NCBI GenBank assembly: GCA_049670505.1
Contig: JBATTK010000058.1
Span: forward strand, 1 to 43,114
Direction: 5' to 3'
DNA length: 43,114 bases
From: JBATTK01 sp049670505
Lineage (GTDB): Bacteria; Bacteroidota; Bacteroidia; Flavobacteriales; Flavobacteriaceae
In this document: positions 26,590 to 35,066 of the stretch, one piece after another
Position numbering within the stretch: the stretch's first letter is position 1
How the letters are laid out: the number at the start of each line of letters is the position of its first letter
The notes under the pieces: model-generated
What the model saw: only the letters and a program-made list of their open reading frames with translations
The model's database searches: none
Told to the model about the DNA's origin: nothing
Program-made: the position numbers and the translations under genes

Positions 26590-27390
26590 TTAAAACCTAT
26601 TATCGCCATCCAGTAAATCCCCTATTCCACCCAGAATACTGCCTTCTCCCTTATCTTTTCCACCACCTTTAGGTGCCGCGGCCCATACCCTACCTGCCAA
26701 TCTACTAAAAGGTAAAGACTGTATATAGACGGTTCCAGGGCCTCTTAAAGAAGCGAAAAAGAGTCCTTCCCCACCAAAAACCGTATTTTTTATACCTCCC
26801 ACAAATTCAATATCATAGTCTATATCCTTGGTAAAGCCCACGATACAGCCCGTATCCACCTTTAGAACTTCTCCAGGACCCAGTACCTTTTTGGCCATGG
26901 TACCACCGGCATGTACAAAAGCCATTCCGTCTCCTTCCAACTTTTGCATGATAAAACCTTCTCCCCCGAACAATCCGCGTCCCAGGCGCTTAGAGAATTC
27001 AATACCTACGGAAACTCCTTTGGCCGCGCATAAAAATGCATCCTTTTGGCAAATAAATTTCCCATGATTTTCAGATAGGTCTATCGCCAGTATTTTTCCA
27101 GGATAGGGTGATGCAAAACTCACCTGTTTTTTGCCCTGTCCTATATTCAAAAAAGCGGTCATAAAAAGACTTTCCCCTGTGAGTAATCGCTTTCCGGCAG
27201 AGAACAATTTTCCAAGAACCCCCGTGTCCTGATTGGATCCATCTCCAAAAATGGTATCCATTTTAATATCGGTATCCATCATCATAAAACTACCTGCTTC
27301 CGCAACAACCGCTTCCTGGGGATCCAATTCTATCTCTACGTATTGCATTTCTTCACCATAAATATGGTAATCTACTTCGTGTGCGTTCAT
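26590..27390 (-). CDS. TIGR00266/AIM24 family protein
   Basis: A 266-residue soluble beta-rich protein of the AIM24 family (the yeast member affects mitochondrial inner-membrane organisation; bacterial members are uncharacterised). Recognised by AVVAEAGSFMMMDTDIKMDT, SFASPYPGKILAIDL, GGEGFIMQKLEGDGMAFVHAGG and the closing GGGKDKGEGSILGGIGDLL with a Gly-rich tail. The structure is a three-fold arrangement of beta motifs. It appears to be transcribed alone from the AT-rich upstream gap. Confidence 0.88.
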   Translation of the reverse strand: MNAHEVDYHIYGEEMQYVEIELDPQEAVVAEAGSFMMMDTDIKMDTIFGDGSNQDTGVLGKLFSAGKRLLTGESLFMTAFLNIGQGKKQVSFASPYPGKILAIDLSENHGKFICQKDAFLCAAKGVSVGIEFSKRLGRGLFGGEGFIMQKLEGDGMAFVHAGGTMAKKVLGPGEVLKVDTGCIVGFTKDIDYDIEFVGGIKNTVFGGEGLFFASLRGPGTVYIQSLPFSRLAGRVWAAAPKGGGKDKGEGSILGGIGDLLDGDNRF

Positions 27391-28069
27391 TTTTTTAAGT
27401 TTATAGTTAACGGTTGTTAGTTGTTGATTTTTTTAAATTGTTACATTTAAACTCGAATCAATATTTTAAACTTTGTGTTCTTACTTTCTAAAAAGCACCC
27501 CTGACTCAGACCGGAAATCAGTATTCAGAAACTGGAAACCAAATTCCTAAACCTTGAACTAGAAACTTGGAAACCAAAAACAAAATGCAGAAAGACAAAG
27601 GAAAAAGACCAAAATCTTAAACTTTAAACCTTGAACCCATAATTCATAACTCTGAACTCATGCACACCCGTGGACCATCAACGACCTTAAACTAAGACCA
27701 AGGACAAAGGAAAAAAGACCAAAGACCAGAAATCAGTATTCAGTACTTAGTATTCAGAAACTGGAAATTGGAAACCAAAACCTTCTTGGGACGTACGGCC
27801 CATAACTCATAACTCCCAACTTTCAATTCTTAACTCTTAATTCATAACCCTGAACTCATGTACACTCATCGACCATCAACGACTTTAAACCAAGACCAAG
27901 GACAAAGGAAAAAAGACCAACGACCAGAAATCAGCATTCAGTACTCAGTATTCAGAAACCGGAAATTGGAAACCAAAACCTTCTTGGGACGTACGGCCCA
28001 TAACTCATAACTCTCAATTCTTAATTCTTAATTCTTAATTCTTAACTCTTAATTTATAATTCTTAACTC
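27391..28069. repeat. Repeat-rich intergenic gap with a 198-bp tandem duplication
   Basis: The gap holds the same low-complexity words as the gap at 6065. A unit starting TGAACTCATG at 27653 recurs at 27851, exactly 198 bp later, and is recognisable over about 160 bp (for example CCTTCTTGGGACGTACGGCC at 27781 and 27979). No ORF in it is credible. Confidence 0.85.
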
Positions 28070-28080
28070 CTAATTCTTAA
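28013..28080. repeat. TTAATTC heptamer tract
   Basis: Four uninterrupted heptamers of the type TTAATTC are followed by variants with ACTC or TTTATAATTC. The tract runs over the stop codon of the DUF4442 gene (28070), so copy-number change could alter its last residues or its 3' untranslated region. Confidence 0.75.
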
Positions 28081-28525
28081 CCTTCACCGTCCATTCAAAA
28101 TTAAAGGTAGAGACAACAGCGCCCTCCTTATTTACACCTATGGATTTCATCCAAATCGTCTGTCCGTCCCCCGTTTCAATAGCTTTATCAAGGGCATCCT
28201 TTATAAGGTGCCCGTCCTCACAGGTAAAGGTTATCCTCCCCGTGGCCTTTTTGGAAAAATTTGCGTTGTTATTCGCGACCAACATTGATATTTTCCTTCC
28301 ACTTTCCCTAATTTGATCCGTTACCATGGCACCGGTACTCAATTCCGCGGCCATACCCTGAACCGCCCAAAACATGGATTTAAAAGGGTTTTGATTGATC
28401 CATCTGTGCTTTACGGTTACAATTGCCTTTTGTTCGTCTATATAGCTAAGACGTACGCCACACCACCATGCCGATGGGAGTTTAAAAAAGGAAAAAGTAT
28501 TTATTTTATTAGCGGTGAGGCCCAT
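28070..28525 (-). CDS. DUF4442 hotdog-fold protein
   Basis: A 151-residue protein of the DUF4442 family, distant relatives of acyl-CoA thioesterases (hotdog fold). Typical features are PSAWWCGVRLSYID near the N-terminus, HRWINQNPFKSMFWAVQGMAAELSTG, then KISMLVANNNANFSKKATGRITFTCEDG. Substrates are unknown. The C-terminus ends in a heptamer repeat tract. The gene is divergent from the DUF4870 operon, and the 197-bp region between them contains an operator-promoter candidate. Confidence 0.85.
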   Translation of the reverse strand: MGLTANKINTFSFFKLPSAWWCGVRLSYIDEQKAIVTVKHRWINQNPFKSMFWAVQGMAAELSTGAMVTDQIRESGRKISMLVANNNANFSKKATGRITFTCEDGHLIKDALDKAIETGDGQTIWMKSIGVNKEGAVVSTFNFEWTVKVKN

Positions 28526-28598
28526 ATAAATTCTATATTTCCGTTAAAAGTATTGAAAATTATCGAGCTATGAAATGTTAAATATATGTTAATAATTA

Positions 28599-28619
28599 GT
28601 ACTATGTTTTGCATAATAC
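28599..28619 (+). promoter_or_regulatory. Imperfect palindrome, candidate PadR operator
   Basis: GTACTATG-TTTTG-CATAATAC pairs at seven of eight positions. It covers the proposed -33 element of the downstream promoter, so occupancy by a dimeric repressor would block initiation. The PadR repressor encoded three genes on is the obvious candidate (inference). Confidence 0.55.
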
Positions 28620-28640
28620 CTTTTTTTAACCATATATTTG
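28609..28640 (+). promoter_or_regulatory. Bacteroidota-type promoter of the DUF4870-PadR-PspC operon
   Basis: TTG at 28609-28611 and a perfect TAnnTTTG box, TATATTTG at 28633-28640, are separated by 21 bp, inside the range described for flavobacterial sigma factors. Transcription would start near 28647, leaving a leader of about 78 nt. Confidence 0.65.
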
Positions 28641-28724
28641 CATTGTAAGTTATTATGTTATTAACGCTAATATGCAATAGTAAGTAAAAAAACAACCCTA
28701 TACGGACCTAGAAATAAACAAGTG

Positions 28725-29204
28725 ATGACAGATACATTAACAAAACACGAAAGAAACTTATCGGCCCTGATACATGCGTCCACATTTTCCAAATACTTTA
28801 TCCCTTTTGGAAATTTTCTATTTCCCCTTATCCTATGGATGGCCAATAAAAAGGATTACAAGTTTGTAGATTATAATGGAAAACAAGCTTTGAATTTTCA
28901 GATCAGTCTGCTACTCTATTCCATTGTTTTAGGTATTATAAGCGTTCCTTTTTTTCTGGGATTTTTACCGAACATATTTGAGCATGGCCTGTTCGACTTT
29001 CCCCACTTCAACAATTTCAATGGCGTTAATTTTCATTTTGATAGCGATCATTTCAGGTTCGGACACTTATGGCCCTTGGGTATAGCTGGCTTGGCACAGG
29101 CGGCACTTTTTGTAATTAATGTGGTCTACACCATTTTAGCGGCCATACGGACCAATGAAGGACAAACTTTTAAATACCCGATAACTATAAATTTTATACG
29201 ATAA
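28725..29204 (+). CDS. DUF4870 membrane protein
   Basis: A 159-residue DUF4870 protein with three to four membrane segments (about residues 25-40, 57-82, 118-145). KYFIPFGNFLFPLILWMANKKDYKFVDYNGKQALNFQISLLLYS is the family signature. A Phe/His/Asn-rich hydrophilic segment (about 85-115, FDFPHFNNFNGVNFHFDSDHF in part) is inserted between helices and is unusually rich in His and Phe. The ATG at 28725 is chosen over the GTG one codon before. It heads a likely operon; the next gene starts at the TAATG overlap. Confidence 0.88.
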   Translation: MTDTLTKHERNLSALIHASTFSKYFIPFGNFLFPLILWMANKKDYKFVDYNGKQALNFQISLLLYSIVLGIISVPFFLGFLPNIFEHGLFDFPHFNNFNGVNFHFDSDHFRFGHLWPLGIAGLAQAALFVINVVYTILAAIRTNEGQTFKYPITINFIR

Positions 29205-29713
29205 TGACGGCATTAAAAAACATACCGATATACTTCTTTTTGTTTGCTGCACTTGGTCTTACAAATGCGCAAGTAGCTTCCAGTTCAGAGCTGTATATCA
29301 CCTTAAAACAAAATGATAGTCTTTTGTTCGACGCTGCCTTCAATAACTGTGATACTGCTACGATGGCCATTTTTTTTACTGAGGACTTTGAGTTCTATCA
29401 CGATAAAGGTGGACTAACCATAGGAAGATCTAACTTTTTGGACCCTATGGAGGAAAATTGTTCAAAAAGAGATCCCAACGCTCCTCAACAGGCGAAACGG
29501 ATATTGGTACCAAACAGTTTGGAAGTGTACCCCATGTATAAAGAAGGAAAGTTGTACGGAGCCATTCAACATGGTATCCATAGGTTTGAGTTTTTGAACG
29601 AACAAAAGGAATATCAAAAAGGGGATATCGCAAAATTTACGCATGTATGGATCAATGCAGAAGGTTCTTGGAAAATTAAAAGAGAGTTAAGTTACAATCA
29701 TACATCACTATAA
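29204..29713 (+). CDS. Secreted DUF4440 (NTF2-like) protein
   Basis: A 169-residue protein with a signal peptide (MTALKNIPIYFFLFAALGLTNAQ) and a DUF4440/SnoaL-type cone domain. LKQNDSLLFDAAFNNCDTATMAIFFTEDFEFYHDKGGLT is the family's N-terminal helix-turn with the conserved acidic-aromatic motif, and the C-terminus holds FTHVWINAEGSWKIKRELSYNH. The family binds or acts on small molecules but most members are uncharacterised. Its ATG overlaps the stop of the DUF4870 gene by one base (TAATG), which indicates translational coupling. Confidence 0.87.
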   Translation: MTALKNIPIYFFLFAALGLTNAQVASSSELYITLKQNDSLLFDAAFNNCDTATMAIFFTEDFEFYHDKGGLTIGRSNFLDPMEENCSKRDPNAPQQAKRILVPNSLEVYPMYKEGKLYGAIQHGIHRFEFLNEQKEYQKGDIAKFTHVWINAEGSWKIKRELSYNHTSL

Positions 29714-29892
29714 TAAATCACAAAATTTGGTCTTAATCACACCAAATCGAAAAAAGAGTTTATTCATTAATCAATCAAACCGGATGTTTATTCATCGATC
29801 AAAAAACGAACAGTTAAATCATGCTGAAAACCAAGACGGACATAAGGGAAAAAGGGAAATCTGGGAAAGGCAAAAAAAAGAATAATGAAATT

Positions 29893-30228
29893 ATGAATAT
29901 AGAAAACACAAAAGCACAAATGCGCAAAGGGGTTTTGGAGTATTGCATACTTTCCATACTTGACGGAGAGGACAAATATGCTTCCGAAATTCTGGGTACC
30001 TTAAAGGATGCTAAGATGCTAGTGGTAGAGGGAACTATTTATCCCTTGCTCACAAGACTTAAAAATGCGGGCTTACTCAATTACCGTTGGGAAGAGTCCA
30101 CCTCTGGTCCTCCACGGAAATATTATACGTTAACGGAAACAGGCAGGTTGTTTCTAAAAGAATTAAACACAACTTGGGATGAACTAAGACATGCCGTGAA
30201 TTTGGTAACCAACACTAAAAGTAAATAA
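29893..30228 (+). CDS. PadR family transcriptional regulator
   Basis: A 111-residue winged-helix repressor. The ATG at 29893 begins MNIENTKAQMRKGVLEYCILSILD as in homologues; a longer frame from 29821 adds 24 residues, mostly Lys and Gly, and is rejected. The winged helix is visible at AKMLVVEGTIYPLLTRLKNAGLLNYRWEESTSGPPRKYYTLTETG in part. PadR proteins of this Bacteroidota type sit directly before PspC genes and are expected to repress their own operon. The PspC start follows the stop by 2 nt. Confidence 0.92.
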   Translation: MNIENTKAQMRKGVLEYCILSILDGEDKYASEILGTLKDAKMLVVEGTIYPLLTRLKNAGLLNYRWEESTSGPPRKYYTLTETGRLFLKELNTTWDELRHAVNLVTNTKSK

Positions 30229-30230
30229 CA

Positions 30231-31955
30231 ATGAACAAGACAGTAAATATAAATCTCGCCAATACCATTTTTCATATAGATGAAGAAGCGTATAACAAAT
30301 TACGCCGTTATTTGGAGGCGGTAAAACGTTCTTTTGCCGGTACGCCGGGCAGTGATGAGATCATTGCTGATATAGAGGCGAGGATATCGGAACTATTTTA
30401 TGAAAAAATGGAGAACGACCGTCAGGTCATTACCCAAAAAGAGGTAGACGAAGTCGTTGCCATTATGGGACAGCCAGAAGATTATATGGTAGACGAGGAT
30501 GTTTTTGAGGATGAGCCAAAGACAAAATCCAAGACTACGGCAAGTAGGGTGAAGAAATTATACCGGGATATAGACCACAAGTACATTGGAGGTGTCTGTT
30601 CTGGCCTGGAACATTATTTGGGTTTTGATGCCCTATGGATCCGCCTCATCTTTATTTTCTTGGCCGTATTTACCGGTTTTGGGTTTATAGCCTACATCCT
30701 TCTTTGGATTTTGGTGCCAGAGGCCAGTACCACTTCCCAAAAACTGGATATGACAGGAGAGGCCATTAACATAAGTAATATAGAGCGTAAGGTAAAGGAA
30801 GGTTTTGATGATGTCGCCGATAAGGTGAAGAATGCGGATTATGAGACCATGGGCAAAAAAGTAAAAAGTAGCGGAAAGACTTTTTTTGATACCATAGGGG
30901 ATATCATCATGTTCTTTTTTAAAATTGCCGGAAAATTTATCGGCATATTATTGATCATTATAGGGGCCGCTACCCTTATAGGACTGTTCGTAGGTCTGTT
31001 TACGGTCGGTATATTGGATGTAGTCCATATTCCCGGGGTAGATTTTTACGATATGGTGAATTCTACCGAAGCGCCAGTATGGTTGGTATCCCTGCTCTCA
31101 TTTTTCGCTATCGGGATTCCATTTTTCTTCCTGCTATATTTAGGTCTTAAAATTTTGGTCAATAACCTAAAATCCATAGGAAATATTGCAAAGTTCTCTT
31201 TGTTAGGTCTTTGGTTGATCGCTATGATAGGTCTTATCGTATTAGGTATTAAACAAGCATCTGCGCATGCGTATACCGGAAGTATCTCCGAAAGACAAGA
31301 GCTGTATTTCAATACCGATACGGATACCGTCCGAATCAACATGAAACATGGCGAATTGTATGAAAACCAAGAGAATATAGGTATTAACGGGATGAGCATT
31401 GCGTACAATGAAAATGGGGATAGATTATTATTTTCCGATGATATCTTTTTTGATATTAAAAAATCAAAAGATTCGGTCGCCGCTATAAAAATAAGGAAAG
31501 ATGCAGATGGTAGTTCCTTCAACGAAGCCAGGGAGCGCGCAAGAAAAATAAACTATGGTTATGCCATTGAAGGAAATACCCTGGTTCTGGACAACTATAT
31601 CACCACGGATATCAAAAACAAGGTCAGAGATCAAGAAGTACGTCTGACACTTTTTATTCCAGAGGGGAAAATCATACAATTTGATGAATCGGTTAAAGGT
31701 CATTTAGGGAGAAGTACCAATAACGACAAAGACCTTTACAGAAGTAAAATCACGGATTATATATGGCTGATGGGGAAAGATGGCGAATTAAAATGTCAAA
31801 ACTGTCCTGAAGAAATGGAGGATGAGGATAATGAAAGCGGAAGAATAATTATCAATGAAGATGGCCTGGATATCGATATCAATGACAATAACGATTCCTT
31901 TGAAATGAGGATTAATGAAGAGGGCGTAAAGATAAGGGCGAAGGAAAAGAATTAA
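30231..31955 (+). CDS. PspC domain membrane protein
   Basis: A 574-residue protein. An N-terminal helical region (about 10-90, with an HAAS-like SDEIIADIEARISELFYEKM) precedes the PspC domain (about 104-165, KKLYRDIDHKYIGGVCSGLEHYLG then WIRLIFIFLAVFTGFGF). Four further transmembrane helices lie at about 222-265, 285-310 and 325-345. The C-terminal third is extracytoplasmic or cytoplasmic beta-rich sequence ending in a very acidic, Asn/Asp-rich tail. PspC proteins belong to envelope-stress responses. In this order (PadR - PspC - GIN) they are probably regulated together. It starts 2 nt after the PadR stop. Confidence 0.92.
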   Translation: MNKTVNINLANTIFHIDEEAYNKLRRYLEAVKRSFAGTPGSDEIIADIEARISELFYEKMENDRQVITQKEVDEVVAIMGQPEDYMVDEDVFEDEPKTKSKTTASRVKKLYRDIDHKYIGGVCSGLEHYLGFDALWIRLIFIFLAVFTGFGFIAYILLWILVPEASTTSQKLDMTGEAINISNIERKVKEGFDDVADKVKNADYETMGKKVKSSGKTFFDTIGDIIMFFFKIAGKFIGILLIIIGAATLIGLFVGLFTVGILDVVHIPGVDFYDMVNSTEAPVWLVSLLSFFAIGIPFFFLLYLGLKILVNNLKSIGNIAKFSLLGLWLIAMIGLIVLGIKQASAHAYTGSISERQELYFNTDTDTVRINMKHGELYENQENIGINGMSIAYNENGDRLLFSDDIFFDIKKSKDSVAAIKIRKDADGSSFNEARERARKINYGYAIEGNTLVLDNYITTDIKNKVRDQEVRLTLFIPEGKIIQFDESVKGHLGRSTNNDKDLYRSKITDYIWLMGKDGELKCQNCPEEMEDEDNESGRIIINEDGLDIDINDNNDSFEMRINEEGVKIRAKEKN

Positions 31956-32054
31956 AAAGTACAATTCATCGTACCCATTCAACAATTCGGTATGATAAAC
32001 TATATAAACGCAACCATAATCATCAATTTTAATCAATCTAAAAAAACAACGATC

Positions 32055-32777
32055 ATGACAACTTTAGCAAGAATTACAATCGCATTTTTAATGGCATTAA
32101 TTTTATCCTCCTGTGCCTTTGACATCAACTTTGGGGACGGCAAGAAAGGAAACGGGGTAATAGCAGAGGAAACTCGCGAAATTACGGAAGAATTTACCGT
32201 AGTTTCCGCATCGGAAGGTTTGGACGTATATGTTACCCAGGCCGCTGAATTCAGTATAGAAGTAGAAGCGGACGAAAATGTTATCGACCTTATCGGTACC
32301 GATATCAAAAATGGAAAACTAAGGATCCATGCGATAGAAAATATAGGTAGGGCCACAAAAAAAATATATGTTTCCCTACCGGATATTACCGCTTTGGAAA
32401 GCTCTAGCGGGGCTGATCTTATCGTAAAAAATATCATTGAGACGGATAAGATCACCTTGGATGCCAGCAGTGGTTCGGATCTTCAGGTAGAATTAACGGC
32501 GGACGAAGTAAACGCCGATGCCAGTAGTGGTGCGGATATCAAAATATCCGGGGAAACCAATATTCTTTACGCCGATGCCAGCAGCGGATCGGATATAAAA
32601 GCAAGAGATCTATTGGCAAAAAGATGTAACGCCGATGCCAGTAGTGGTGCCGATATTTCCATAAATGTATCTGAATCCCTGACCGCCGATGCCAGTAGCG
32701 GAGCGGATATTTCCTATACCGGTGAGGCTTCCGTACAGAAGAAAAAATCGGCCTCCGGAAGTGTACACAAGAATTAG
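32055..32777 (+). CDS. Head GIN domain (DUF2807) lipoprotein
   Basis: A 240-residue lipoprotein (lipobox LILSSC, Cys about residue 21). The ATG at 32055 is used; an upstream in-frame start at 31992 would put 21 polar residues before the signal. The DUF2807 domain is a right-handed beta-helix-like fold. Five near-identical DASSG[AS]D rungs begin at 32460, 32517, 32574, 32634 and 32688, spaced 19, 19, 20 and 18 residues, preceded by a divergent SSSGADL rung. It is the last gene of the PadR-PspC operon, with 99 bp of gap. A perfect hairpin follows. Confidence 0.9.
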   Translation: MTTLARITIAFLMALILSSCAFDINFGDGKKGNGVIAEETREITEEFTVVSASEGLDVYVTQAAEFSIEVEADENVIDLIGTDIKNGKLRIHAIENIGRATKKIYVSLPDITALESSSGADLIVKNIIETDKITLDASSGSDLQVELTADEVNADASSGADIKISGETNILYADASSGSDIKARDLLAKRCNADASSGADISINVSESLTADASSGADISYTGEASVQKKKSASGSVHKN

Positions 32778-32821
32778 TATGACCTATTTAAAACCAATAA
32801 ACACTATATTTATCCAACCTT

Positions 32822-32855
32822 CAGGACCGCTGAAATTTCAGCGGTCCTGATTTTA
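32822..32855 (+). terminator. Hairpin terminator at the end of the PadR-PspC-GIN operon
   Basis: A perfect 12-bp stem CAGGACCGCTGA (32822-32833) / TCAGCGGTCCTG (32838-32849) with loop AATT is followed by ATTTTAT. The T-run is short but the stem is very stable. Confidence 0.8.
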
Positions 32856-32898
32856 TACTATGTTTAGGTTTATCTATATTAGTGCAAACATTATAGGA

Positions 32899-33909
32899 AT
32901 GCATATCGGCCTAAAAAAATATACCCTCCCCTTAAAACATACCTTTAGAATTTCTAGGGAATCCTATGATTTTCAGGATACTTTGATCGTTAGCCTTTCT
33001 ATGGGAGGAAAAACAGGTTTTGGGGAAGCTACCACCAATCCCTATTACAATATCTCGTTTGAAGGTATGGCGTCCGAAATCGAAGGCATCCGTTCGGAAA
33101 TCGAATCTTTTAACTTTACCGAACCAGCCTTGTTCCATACATTTCTGGTAGGCAAAGGCTTGAACAATTTTACCATATGTGCCTTGGATTTGGCGGCCCA
33201 TGATCTTTATGGAAAGCTATTGGGAAAGCCATTACATAAAATTTGGAATACGGATACCGATCATTACCCGATCTCTAATTATACCATTGGTATTGATACG
33301 ATCCCCAATATGGTAGCCAAGATGAAAGAGACCCCTTGGCCCATCTATAAAATAAAGCTAGGTACGGATGACGATGTACCTATTGTTCGCGAATTACGTA
33401 AACATACCGATGCCATTTTTAGGGTAGATGCCAATTGTGCCTGGACGGCCAAGGAAACGGTCAGTAATGCGCCCTTACTCAAGGATTTAGGAGTAGAATT
33501 TTTGGAACAGCCCTTAAAAGCAGATGATTGGGAAGGAATGGAGTTGGTAATGCATCAAAGTGTTTTACCCATAATTGCGGACGAAAGCTGTATCATAGAG
33601 GAAGATGTAGCAGGGTGCGGACTACATTTTAACGGAATCAATATAAAATTGACGAAATGCGGCGGATTGACCCCTGCGTTGCGAATGATAAAAAAAGGTA
33701 GGGAAATTGGACTCAAAATTATGGTGGGCTGTATGACGGAATCCACGGTAGGTATCTCCGCTATAGGGCAACTTTTACCACAGTTGGATTATGTGGATAT
33801 GGACGGGGCCATGCTGTTAAAGGAAGATATTGCCGATGGGATACGTATGATGGATATGGGAAAAGTGGTATTCCCGGAATTGCCGGGGAGTGGCATAACT
33901 TTAAGATGA
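32899..33909 (+). CDS. Dipeptide epimerase of the enolase superfamily (L-Ala-D/L-Glu epimerase type)
   Basis: A 336-residue enolase-superfamily enzyme. Acid-base lysines K151 and K153 (YKIKLG) and K250/K253 (IKLTKCGG), metal ligands D177, E203 and D228 (RVDANC, FLEQPL, ADES), and the DxD motif D300-x-D302 that recognises the dipeptide amino group are all present. It should epimerise the alpha-carbon of the C-terminal residue of a dipeptide, such as murein-derived Ala-Glu. The start ATG at 32899 matches family N-termini (MHIGLKKYTLPLKHTF); an ATG at 32860 adds 13 residues. The next gene overlaps its stop (ATGA). Confidence 0.9.
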   Translation: MHIGLKKYTLPLKHTFRISRESYDFQDTLIVSLSMGGKTGFGEATTNPYYNISFEGMASEIEGIRSEIESFNFTEPALFHTFLVGKGLNNFTICALDLAAHDLYGKLLGKPLHKIWNTDTDHYPISNYTIGIDTIPNMVAKMKETPWPIYKIKLGTDDDVPIVRELRKHTDAIFRVDANCAWTAKETVSNAPLLKDLGVEFLEQPLKADDWEGMELVMHQSVLPIIADESCIIEEDVAGCGLHFNGINIKLTKCGGLTPALRMIKKGREIGLKIMVGCMTESTVGISAIGQLLPQLDYVDMDGAMLLKEDIADGIRMMDMGKVVFPELPGSGITLR

Positions 33910-34970
33910 TGGCGGATTATATCGATGCTTTCCCAGGCCGTAAGATTACCTTAAACAACCGACCATACCTGTATTTTGGGGGCACTTCATATTTAGGCTT
34001 GCAGACCGATATCGAATTTCAGGATATTTTGATAAAAAACATCAAAAAGTATGGAACCAATTATGGTGCATCAAGGCAATCCAATATTCGTTTCTCCATT
34101 TACGGGAAAGCGGAAAACTATTTGTCGGAACTATCAAAAAGTGAAGCCTGTATTACCCTTTCCTCGGGTTATTTGGCGGGTCAATTTGTTTGTCATTATT
34201 TTAGCACAAGGGAGTACAAGTTCTTTTATGCCCCAAATGCCCATTCTGCCCTATATCAATCCAAAATAAAACCGTATACCACTTTTACAACTTTAAACAT
34301 AGCGGTAAGGGAACATATAGCCTCTTCGGACCGTGCTATCCCAGTGGTATTTATGGATTCTATTGATTTTTCGGGGAGTAATTACCCCCATTTTGAGGGC
34401 TTACGGGCACTTCCCTTGGATAAAATCATTCTGGTAGTAGACGACTCCCATGGCATCGGAGTCATTGGTAGCGATGGTTCCGGTGTATATGATGCTTTGG
34501 TAGCCTTACAACCCAAGGAACTAATTGTGTGCTGCTCGCTGGGAAAAGGTTTCGGAATTCAGGCAGGAGCCGTCTTTGGCTCAAAAAAAAGAATGGCAAC
34601 CTTAACGAAAACCGCTTTCTTTGGCGGTGCCAGTCCGGCTTCACCGGCCAGCATGGCAACCCTGATCGATGGAGATAGAATCTATGCAAAGAAAAGAAAA
34701 CAATTGGGAAATCATATTCATCTTTTTCTAAGTTCCTTAAATGCGCCTGAAAAATTCAGTTTTATGGAAAATCACCCTGCATTTAGCTATTCCGACCACC
34801 ATCTTGTGGATCATTTAAAAGAAAGCTATATTATTACCACCCACTTCAATTATCCGAATGAGGATTCCTCTCTAATGAACAGAATAGTACTCAGTGCCGC
34901 GCACACCAAAGATGATATTGAATATTTGGCCAGGACCATCAATTCTCATTATCTCAATTATGAAATTTAA
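33906..34970 (+). CDS. Alpha-oxoamine synthase-like PLP enzyme (KBL/AONS family)
   Basis: A 354-residue fold-type I PLP enzyme related to 8-amino-7-oxononanoate synthase and 2-amino-3-ketobutyrate CoA ligase. The PLP lysine is K214 in CSLGKGFG and the ring-pairing Asp is in VVDDSHGIG (about D179). It is shorter than AONS (about 385) and the CoA-contact region is divergent, so the acyl partner and product are unknown. The 4-bp ATGA overlap with the dipeptide epimerase means the two are translated together, which suggests a shared pathway rather than biotin synthesis; no other bio gene is near. Confidence 0.85.
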   Translation: MMADYIDAFPGRKITLNNRPYLYFGGTSYLGLQTDIEFQDILIKNIKKYGTNYGASRQSNIRFSIYGKAENYLSELSKSEACITLSSGYLAGQFVCHYFSTREYKFFYAPNAHSALYQSKIKPYTTFTTLNIAVREHIASSDRAIPVVFMDSIDFSGSNYPHFEGLRALPLDKIILVVDDSHGIGVIGSDGSGVYDALVALQPKELIVCCSLGKGFGIQAGAVFGSKKRMATLTKTAFFGGASPASPASMATLIDGDRIYAKKRKQLGNHIHLFLSSLNAPEKFSFMENHPAFSYSDHHLVDHLKESYIITTHFNYPNEDSSLMNRIVLSAAHTKDDIEYLARTINSHYLNYEI

Positions 34971-35066
34971 AATTTGTTTATTTCACAACAATACAGTGCT
35001 TTTATTATGGATTTAACATAAAAAATCGTATCTTTTTTGGGTAAAATAACTCTAAAGCACTTGGCC

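Noticed and set aside
27391..28069. Possible CRISPR-like array because of repeated phrases
   Set aside because: The repeats are two long copies with period 198 and degenerate words, without constant short repeats and unique spacers, and no cas gene is present.
29821..29892. Longer N-terminus for the PadR protein
   Set aside because: The 24 added residues are mostly Lys/Gly/Asn and do not match family N-termini; the ATG at 29893 gives the usual start.
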